Shown piece by piece: positions 6,403 through 12,065 of a DNA stretch of 15,043 bases; within the stretch, counting starts at the first letter, position 1; every line of letters starts with the position of its first letter. The notes below the pieces were generated by a model. It was not told where the DNA came from. It searched no databases and saw nothing but the letters and a program-made list of their open reading frames with translations. The translations under genes and the position numbers were made by a program. The DNA is from JAQYVZ01 sp035269105 (GTDB lineage: Bacteria > Desulfobacterota > Desulfuromonadia > Desulfuromonadales > BM103): positions 1-15,043 of the forward strand of contig DATFJP010000113.1 in the NCBI GenBank assembly GCA_035269105.1, read 5' to 3'.

Positions 6403-6465
6403 TGTCTTTGGTGTTCTGTTTATTCCACTCAAAATCAATCGAACGTCAATTTCTGGAGGCCGCCT

Positions 6466-7575
6466 ATGTGTCGGATCGGCGCGATCAAAAGCTTAAGCTA
6501 TACCACCCCCAGCCAGGCTCTGCTGCTGATGCAGTCCCAGCAGAAGGGGCACGACAACTCAGGCTTTGCCATGGTCATGCATGATCTCGGCGGCATCTTC
6601 GAGGATTACAAACATATGCCGACCCTGTCCATGGCCTGTACCGATGAGGGGCTGAAGATTGCCGAAGACATGATGCATGATGCCGGTTTTCAGCGGGTCA
6701 TGCAGTGGGTCCCGGAAACCAATCCCCAAGCCGGTCTGGACATCAACGCCATGCCCAATTATGTCTTTGAAACCTTTGATTATCCGAGAACTTACAAACG
6801 GAGTGCTGATCAGAAGGAAAAAGAGGAACTGCTGCTGGACATGCGGCTCAAGCTGCGGGCGGCCCTGGAGGAGAATGAGCGGGGTTTCGTTTATTCCTTC
6901 TGGCCCGATGTGGTCACCCTCAAGGAGATCGGCGATCCGCGGGACATCGGCACCTATTTCAATCTCTGGGATGAAGACGATCGCTTCACGGCGAAGGTGA
7001 TCACTGCGCAGTGCCGCCAGAATACCAATTACGACATTGTCCGCTATGCGGCCCACCCTTTCTTTCTGCAGGGATATACCGTCCTGGCCAATGGCGAGAA
7101 CACCTTCTATCTGAAAAACGTTGAGCTGCAAAGCAAGCTGCACCGCGGCTATATCGGTTTCGAATCCGATTCCCAATGTTTTTTGTACACGCTGCATTAC
7201 GTGCACCGGGAGCTGAACTGGCCGCTGTCCTATTATAAACATGTGATCACTCCCCTGCCGTTCGAAGATATTCAGCGGCGCAACGACCGGGAACAGCTGC
7301 TCTCCATCCGCCAGTCGCTGGCCCATCTGGAGATCAACGGCCCCAACACGATCATCGGGGTCATGCCCGACAGCACCATGTTTACCTGCTGCGACGCCAA
7401 GAAGCTGCGGCCGGTCGTGGTCGGCCGGTCGCAGGACACGGTGGTCATCTCTTCGGAAGTCTGCGGCATCAACGAGGTCCTGCCGGAACGCAACTGGGAA
7501 ACGGATATCTATCCGAATGAAAGGGAAGTCGTTGCCGTTTCCAACGATCTGGAGGTCACCCGATGGAAGCAATAA
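6466..7575 (+). CDS. Glutamate synthase, class II glutamine amidotransferase subunit (archaeal-type GltB1)
   Basis: The 369-residue protein begins MCRIGAI: after removal of the initiator methionine, Cys2 becomes the N-terminal nucleophile of an Ntn-type glutamine amidotransferase. It splits glutamine to glutamate plus ammonia, passed to the synthase subunit. GHDNSGFAMV (residues 29-38) matches the family's substrate-loop region, and IIGVMPDSTMFTCCDAKKLRPVVVG and SSEVCGINEV near the C-terminus match the later part of the fold. In bacterial GltB this domain is the front of one large polypeptide; here it is a separate gene as in archaea. GGAGG lies 6 bases before the ATG. The gene ends 13 bases inside the next one, so the two are translationally coupled. 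It is the first gene after the sigma-54 promoter. Confidence 0.92.
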   Translation: MCRIGAIKSLSYTTPSQALLLMQSQQKGHDNSGFAMVMHDLGGIFEDYKHMPTLSMACTDEGLKIAEDMMHDAGFQRVMQWVPETNPQAGLDINAMPNYVFETFDYPRTYKRSADQKEKEELLLDMRLKLRAALEENERGFVYSFWPDVVTLKEIGDPRDIGTYFNLWDEDDRFTAKVITAQCRQNTNYDIVRYAAHPFFLQGYTVLANGENTFYLKNVELQSKLHRGYIGFESDSQCFLYTLHYVHRELNWPLSYYKHVITPLPFEDIQRRNDREQLLSIRQSLAHLEINGPNTIIGVMPDSTMFTCCDAKKLRPVVVGRSQDTVVISSEVCGINEVLPERNWETDIYPNEREVVAVSNDLEVTRWKQ

Positions 7576-9206
7576 AAGTCCAGAACGTCACCCCGAATGA
7601 CATGCCCTGGAAGGTTCTTTACGACGCCAGTCGCTGCACCCTCTGCGGTTCCTGCGTTTCGGCCTGTTCCTTTGGGGCGATAGCTCCGAAAGTCGAGCGG
7701 CGGCGCATGGTTTTCTCGGAAAGCGAATTTCCGGAGCCAAAGCAGCGGTTTTCGGCGGTGCCGGTCATTCGGCAGGTGCAATCGGTCACCCATTACTGCC
7801 GCGGCTGCGGCGTTTGCGAGAAGGTCTGTCCCAACGACGCCATCGGCCCGCAGCGCAATCCAGACACCCGCCATCCGATCATCACCCGTTGCCTGGGCGG
7901 GGATTCTATCAAACGGGGGGGGCGCAAGAACCTCGAGTCTGCGGTGCGGACCCTCGACCGGATCCGGATCGGCCGGATTTCGCAGATGACCGACCCGAGC
8001 CTTGACGCGCAGCGGCACACCTTCGATCTGCTGGCGCCCTTCGGTCGGATCCTGCCGGCCAACGAGCTGCCGATCCGGGTCAACGAACAAGGCCAGCTGG
8101 AGACCAGCGTCAAGATGCCGCCGGTGCATTGGATCTATCCGGTGGTCATCGGCGACATGTCGATCGGCGCCTTGTCCTGGCGGATGTGGGAAGCGGTCGC
8201 CATGGCGGTCGCCTATCTCAACGAACAGTGCGGCCTGCCGGTGCGCATGTGCTCCGGCGAAGGCGGAGTGCCCGGGCGTCTGCTGCGCAGCCGCTATCTC
8301 AAGTATATGATTCTGCAGATTGCCTCCGGGCATTTCGGCTGGAACCGGATCGCCAATGCCATGCCGGAAATGATCGAAGATCCGGCCGGCATTCTGATCA
8401 AGATCGGTCAGGGCGCCAAGCCGGGCGATGGCGGCCTGCTGCAGGCCGGCAAGGTCGCCGAGCACATTCAGGCCATCCGCGGCGTGCCCAAGGCCGACCT
8501 TTTGTCGCCGCCGAACCATCAGGGGCTGTATTCGATCGAGGAGAGCGTGCAGAAGATGTTTCTCTCTTTCAACGCAGCCTTCAAGTTCCGGGTTCCGGTC
8601 GCCATCAAGGTCGCGGCTTCGGCGACTAGCGTTTCGGTTTTCAACAACCTGGTCCGCGATCCGTACAATATTGTCGGCGGCTTTTTCCTGGACGGCATCG
8701 ACGGCGGCACGGGGGCGGCTCATGAGGTCTCTCTTGACCATACCGGCCATCCCATCGTTTCCAAGCTGCGCGACTGCTACCTGGCCGCGGTCGCGCAAGG
8801 GCGGCAAGGACAGATCCCGCTCTGGGCGGCCGGCGGCCTCGGCAAGACCGGCGACCTGGCGGCCGATGCTTTCAAAATGATTGCGCTCGGCGCCAACGGC
8901 GTGTTTACCGGCAAGCTGATTCTGCAGATGGCCGGCTGTGTCGGCAACGACCTCGGTCGCTGCAACGCCTGCAACACCGGCAAGTGTCCGGTAGGCATTA
9001 CCACCCAGCAGGAGCAGTTGGTGCACCGCCTCGACGTCGACCGGGTGGCCCAGAATATCGTCAACTATTTTCTGGCCATGGATACCGAATTCAAGAAGTT
9101 GCTGGCGCCGATCGGCAACTCCTCGCTGCCGGTCGGCCGCTCGGATGCCCTGGTCGCCACCAGCCAGTCCGTCGCCGAGAAACTGCAGGTTCAGTATGTT
9201 TGTTAA
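7563..9206 (+). CDS. Glutamate synthase, FMN/Fe-S synthase subunit with N-terminal ferredoxin module (archaeal-type GltB2)
   Basis: The 547-residue protein carries two 4Fe-4S ferredoxin motifs at its N-terminus: C25, C28, C31, C35 and C78, C81, C84, C88-P. The FMN-binding glutamate synthase barrel follows, with MCSGEGGVPGRLL, IGQGAKPGDGGLLQAGKV (G288 region), and GGTGAAHEVSLDHTG. C459, C467, C470 and C475 (GRCNACNTGKCPVGI) are placed to hold the 3Fe-4S cluster. It converts 2-oxoglutarate plus ammonia to glutamate using electrons from the partner oxidoreductase. The ATG at 7563 has GGAGG 7 bases upstream and overlaps the previous gene by 13 bases. The ferredoxin module is absent from large bacterial GltB and typical of the split archaeal-type enzyme; it may widen the choice of electron donor. 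Confidence 0.95.
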   Translation: MEAIKVQNVTPNDMPWKVLYDASRCTLCGSCVSACSFGAIAPKVERRRMVFSESEFPEPKQRFSAVPVIRQVQSVTHYCRGCGVCEKVCPNDAIGPQRNPDTRHPIITRCLGGDSIKRGGRKNLESAVRTLDRIRIGRISQMTDPSLDAQRHTFDLLAPFGRILPANELPIRVNEQGQLETSVKMPPVHWIYPVVIGDMSIGALSWRMWEAVAMAVAYLNEQCGLPVRMCSGEGGVPGRLLRSRYLKYMILQIASGHFGWNRIANAMPEMIEDPAGILIKIGQGAKPGDGGLLQAGKVAEHIQAIRGVPKADLLSPPNHQGLYSIEESVQKMFLSFNAAFKFRVPVAIKVAASATSVSVFNNLVRDPYNIVGGFFLDGIDGGTGAAHEVSLDHTGHPIVSKLRDCYLAAVAQGRQGQIPLWAAGGLGKTGDLAADAFKMIALGANGVFTGKLILQMAGCVGNDLGRCNACNTGKCPVGITTQQEQLVHRLDVDRVAQNIVNYFLAMDTEFKKLLAPIGNSSLPVGRSDALVATSQSVAEKLQVQYVC

Positions 9207-9223
9207 ACAAAGGTGGGGTAAGC

Positions 9224-9286
9224 AATTTTGAATTTTTAATTTTGAATGGAATTTAGAATTTACAGTTCAAAATTCACCAAAGGTGA
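9224..9286. repeat. AT-rich direct and inverted repeat between synthase subunit genes
   Basis: AATTTTGAA occurs at 9224-9232 and 9238-9246, and its reverse complement TTCAAAATT at 9266-9274, giving a stem with a 19-base loop. It is followed by TCACC-AAA-GGTGA (9274-9286), which includes the ribosome-binding site of the next gene. The AT-rich block contrasts with the GC-rich genes on both sides and looks inserted. It may lower translation of the downstream subunit. Confidence 0.5.
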
Positions 9287-9291
9287 TCGAT

Positions 9292-11607
9292 ATGTCCGTG
9301 AAAATTTCCGCTTTTAACGAGGAAAAGCAGCGCATCTCCACCCAGCAGCTGCTGCAGAAGATCTATGCCGAACTGGAAAAGGGGGCGACATCCTTCGAGG
9401 TGCACTCCTCCGGACATCATGATATCGGCGGGCCGCTCTGGACCGAGGATGGTTCACCGCTGCGTTTCGAGGTCCGCAACCCCGGCCAGCGGGTCGGTTC
9501 TTTCGGCCTGGCCGGGACCGAGATCGTGGTCCATGGCTCGGCACCGGCCGATGCCGGCTGGTTGAACGCCGGGGCAACCCTCACCATCCTCGGCGACGGC
9601 GGCGATACCACCGCCCACTGTGCGGCCGGCGGCAACATCTATGTGTCCGGCCGGGTCGGGACCCGGTCCGGCTCCCTGATGAAGCATGATCCCAAATACG
9701 ATCCACCGCAGTTCTGGGTACTGAAAAATACCGGCTCCTTCCCTTTCGAGTTCATGGGCGGCGGCATCGGGGTGGTCTGCGGTTATGACAGCGACGACTA
9801 TGATTCGGTTCTCGGCGATCGGGCCTGCGTCGGTATGGTCGGCGGCACCATCTATGTTCGCGGGCCGGTCAGGAACCTCTCCGAAGAGGTCTGGCTGCTC
9901 GATCTTGATGAGGCCGACCAGCAGTTTCTGAACAAAAACATGCCGGTCTTTCTCGACAAGATCAGGCGTCCCCTGCTGCTGGATGAACTGACCGATTTTT
10001 CGCAGTGGAAAAAAATCCTTGCCAAAACCTACGAAGAACGGCATGTGCAGTCGCGCATTTCGATCCGGGAATTCCGCCTCGAGCACTGGGTTCCGGACGG
10101 CGGTATCTTCGGTGGTCTGCTCGAAGACGACTACGCTCATGTTGCCGGGCTGGTCAATAGCGGTGAGGATCGCCTGCAGATTCCCTTCTGGCAGGACAAG
10201 CGGTTCGGTGCGCCCTGCCAGGTGGCCTGTCCTTCCAACATTCCCACCCAGGACCGCATCAACCTGCTCCGGCAGGGGCGTTACGAAGAGGCTCTGCAAC
10301 TGGTGCTCAAATATTCGCCTTTTCCGGCCAGCGTCTGCGGCGAAGTCTGTCCGAACCCCTGCATGGATGCCTGCAGCCGGCGGTTCGTCGACAAGCCGGT
10401 GGCTATGAAGGAACTGGGGCGCCTCTCCCGCGACGTCGGGGCGCCGGAACCGAAGGCCGGTACCGACCGAAAGGTGGCGGTGGTCGGTGGCGGTCCCGGC
10501 GGGCTTTCCGCGGCCTGGCAACTGGCTCTGCTCGGCCATCAGGTCACGGTTTATGAGGCGGACCGCGAGGTCGGCGGCAAGCTGCGCCAGGTGATTCCGA
10601 CTGACCGGCTCCCCGAAAACGCCCTCTCTTCGGAAATCCAGCGCATCAAGGCACTTGGCATCGACATTCATGTCGGGACCAAAGTCGACGGTCCGTTGTT
10701 CGAAAAGATCCGGGAGGAGCACGACGCCGTGGTGATCGCCTCCGGGGCGCACAATCCGGTGGTGATTCCTTTTCCCGGCCATGAACGTCTGGTCAAAGGC
10801 CTCGATTTTCTGAAACAGATCAACGACGGCAAACGACCGAAGGTCGGCAAGCGGGTGATCGTGCTCGGTGCCGGCAATGCCGGCATGGATGTCTGTCTGG
10901 GCGCTTACGCCATGGGTGCCGAACAGGTGCTCGCCATCGATATCCAGCGTCCGGCCGCCTACAAGCATGAAATTGAGGGCGTCAAGGCGCTTGGCGGCCA
11001 GATCCGCTGGCCGGTTTTTACCGAGAAGGTGACCGAAGACGGTCTCTGGACCAAGGACGGCGAATTGATCGAGGCCGACATGGTCATCATTGCTGTTGGT
11101 GAACGGCCCGATCTTTCTTTCGTCCCGCGGGACTGGTTGTCCATTCGCGGCATGATGGATGTCGACGATTGCCGGCAGGTTGTCAAGGCGCCGGGTGTGT
11201 TCGCCATCGGCGATACGGTTGAACCGGGTCTGCTGACCCACGCCATCGGCGCCGGGCAGGAAGCGGCCCGGCAGATCGACGACTTTCTGGCCGGGCGGGA
11301 CCTGGTACCGACCATCAAGCCGGAATTGATCAACCAGAGCTGTCTCTCCAAGGAATTGTTCAAACCCCGCAATCGCGGTCGATTCTGTGTCACGGACGCC
11401 AAAGACGAAACCATCCGCTGCCTGTCCTGCGGAACCTGCCGGGACTGCACCATGTGCCTGGAAGCCTGCCCCGAAGGCGCTATCAGCAGAGTCGAGAAGG
11501 AGGACGGCACCTTTGAGTACCTATCCAGCGACGAAGACTGCATCGGCTGCGGCGTTTGCGCCGGCATTTGCCCCTGCGGTGTCTGGGCGATGGAACTCAA
11601 GGTGTAA
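9292..11607 (+). CDS. Glutamate synthase GXGXG domain fused to GltD-type FAD/NAD(P) oxidoreductase (GltB3-GltD)
   Basis: The 771-residue product has three parts. Residues 1 to about 250 form the GXGXG beta-helix domain, normally the end of GltB. A GltD-like small subunit follows, with an N-terminal Fe-S region (C309, C313, C349, C353, C357, C361), an FAD dinucleotide motif VAVVGGGPGGLSAAW (from about 395) and an NAD(P) motif VLGAGNAGMD (from about 524). The C-terminus adds a ferredoxin-like module: C710 to C726 and C750, C753, C756, C760, with an extra C762. It would accept electrons from NAD(P)H and deliver them to the FMN subunit encoded just upstream. I chose the ATG at 9292, with AAAGGTG 6 bases upstream, over a GTG at 9283 inside that site. 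It is the last gene of the operon. The fusion replaces two separate archaeal-type genes. Confidence 0.93.
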   Translation: MSVKISAFNEEKQRISTQQLLQKIYAELEKGATSFEVHSSGHHDIGGPLWTEDGSPLRFEVRNPGQRVGSFGLAGTEIVVHGSAPADAGWLNAGATLTILGDGGDTTAHCAAGGNIYVSGRVGTRSGSLMKHDPKYDPPQFWVLKNTGSFPFEFMGGGIGVVCGYDSDDYDSVLGDRACVGMVGGTIYVRGPVRNLSEEVWLLDLDEADQQFLNKNMPVFLDKIRRPLLLDELTDFSQWKKILAKTYEERHVQSRISIREFRLEHWVPDGGIFGGLLEDDYAHVAGLVNSGEDRLQIPFWQDKRFGAPCQVACPSNIPTQDRINLLRQGRYEEALQLVLKYSPFPASVCGEVCPNPCMDACSRRFVDKPVAMKELGRLSRDVGAPEPKAGTDRKVAVVGGGPGGLSAAWQLALLGHQVTVYEADREVGGKLRQVIPTDRLPENALSSEIQRIKALGIDIHVGTKVDGPLFEKIREEHDAVVIASGAHNPVVIPFPGHERLVKGLDFLKQINDGKRPKVGKRVIVLGAGNAGMDVCLGAYAMGAEQVLAIDIQRPAAYKHEIEGVKALGGQIRWPVFTEKVTEDGLWTKDGELIEADMVIIAVGERPDLSFVPRDWLSIRGMMDVDDCRQVVKAPGVFAIGDTVEPGLLTHAIGAGQEAARQIDDFLAGRDLVPTIKPELINQSCLSKELFKPRNRGRFCVTDAKDETIRCLSCGTCRDCTMCLEACPEGAISRVEKEDGTFEYLSSDEDCIGCGVCAGICPCGVWAMELKV

Positions 11608-11642
11608 GCGCAGAAGCACAGACCTCTTCGGTCATTTGACGG

Positions 11643-11678
11643 AATAAAGCGGATCAATACGATCCGCTTTATTTTTTT
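11643..11678 (+). terminator. Rho-independent terminator of the glutamate synthase operon
   Basis: AATAAAGCGGATC (11643-11655) and GATCCGCTTTATT (11661-11673) form a perfect 13-bp stem with an AATAC loop, followed by further T residues to 11678. It begins 35 bases after the stop codon. Confidence 0.95.
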
Positions 11679-11900
11679 GCACGGGAGGTGCATCTCGCTC
11701 AAGAGTTTTTCCAACAATTCATGATTTCCTCAGGCAAGTGCAAAGAGTTTTCGCTGTGGCTGGTCAGGCGGCGGAGGTTTTGCATCGCTGGCCGCTCTCT
11801 CTAAAAAATCCTTAAAAAATTTAGTTGCTTGTCCAGGTAAAATTCAGGGCGGCGGGATTGCTGGCCGGTGCTGCGGATGCCGTCTGGCAGTTCATCGGTC

Positions 11901-11940
11901 TTGCTGGCATAAATCTAACCAGCAAAATGACAAATTGTCA
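11901..11940. promoter_or_regulatory. Two adjacent inverted repeats upstream of the GGDEF/EAL gene
   Basis: TTGCTGG (11901-11907) and CCAGCAA (11919-11925) form a 7-bp pair with an 11-base spacer. Immediately after, TGACAA-A-TTGTCA (11928-11940) is a perfect palindrome around one base. Both lie just upstream of the -24/-12-like element, so they could be activator or repressor sites, or stacked RNA hairpins if transcription starts earlier. Confidence 0.45.
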
Positions 11941-11957
11941 GGTCTTCTTTGTGAAAA

Positions 11958-11973
11958 TGGAGCGAAATTTGCT
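11958..11973 (+). promoter_or_regulatory. Possible sigma-54 promoter of the GGDEF/EAL gene
   Basis: TGGAGCGAAATTTGCT has the essential GG and GC with ten bases between them and a complete TTGCT, but differs from TGGCAC at two positions. The predicted start would be near 11984, leaving a leader of about 80 bases. Confidence 0.45.
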
Positions 11974-12065
11974 TGAAATTAATTCTCTGTTTTTATTGAG
12001 AGCGAACCTGGCCTGCCGGGGAGGTGATTTATTTTGCCGCTTGCGTGCCGTGAGGAAGAAACCGC

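Larger units (their letters stand above)
6230..6433. repeat. Three ACTCAAA elements around the sigma-54 promoter
   Basis: TTACTCAAA (6230-6238) is the exact reverse complement of TTTGAGTAA (6345-6353). A third ACTCAAA lies at 6427-6433 in the leader. The first two sit at about -180 and -64 relative to the predicted start, positions compatible with activator-binding sites. Confidence 0.35.
6156..6465. other. Regulatory spacer between ilvE and the glutamate synthase operon
   Basis: These 310 bases hold no gene. In order they contain a 9-bp perfect hairpin after ilvE, a run of T after position 6257, an AT-rich tract with an IHF-like site (6311-6360), a -24/-12 promoter (6387-6402), and three copies of ACTCAAA in mixed orientation. 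The layout of distal site, bend site and sigma-54 core is that of an enhancer-dependent nitrogen promoter. Confidence 0.75.
11608..12065. other. Intergenic region between the glutamate synthase operon and the GGDEF/EAL gene
   Basis: This 458-base stretch holds the operon terminator, a small TGCAC-GGGAG-GTGCA hairpin right after it (11678-11692), an AT-rich patch with a CTAAA/TTTAG pair near 11801-11824, two adjacent inverted repeats (11901-11940) and a possible -24/-12 promoter (11958-11973). An open frame from a TTG at 11825 overlaps the next gene and has no support. I find no c-di-GMP riboswitch motif here. Confidence 0.6.

Noticed and set aside
7509..9026. Long minus-strand open frame of about 505 codons opposite the FMN synthase subunit
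   Set aside because: Mirror frame of a high-GC gene; the product is low-quality and rich in His/Arg/Gly, with no motif, while the plus strand has complete cofactor motifs.
9454..11241. Long minus-strand open frame of about 595 codons opposite the GXGXG-GltD fusion
   Set aside because: Same mirror-frame effect; FAD, NAD(P) and Fe-S motifs are all on the plus strand.
11608..12065. Cyclic di-GMP riboswitch upstream of the GGDEF/EAL gene
   Set aside because: I looked for the conserved GEMM core and receptor elements and did not find them; the inverted repeats there do not match that fold.
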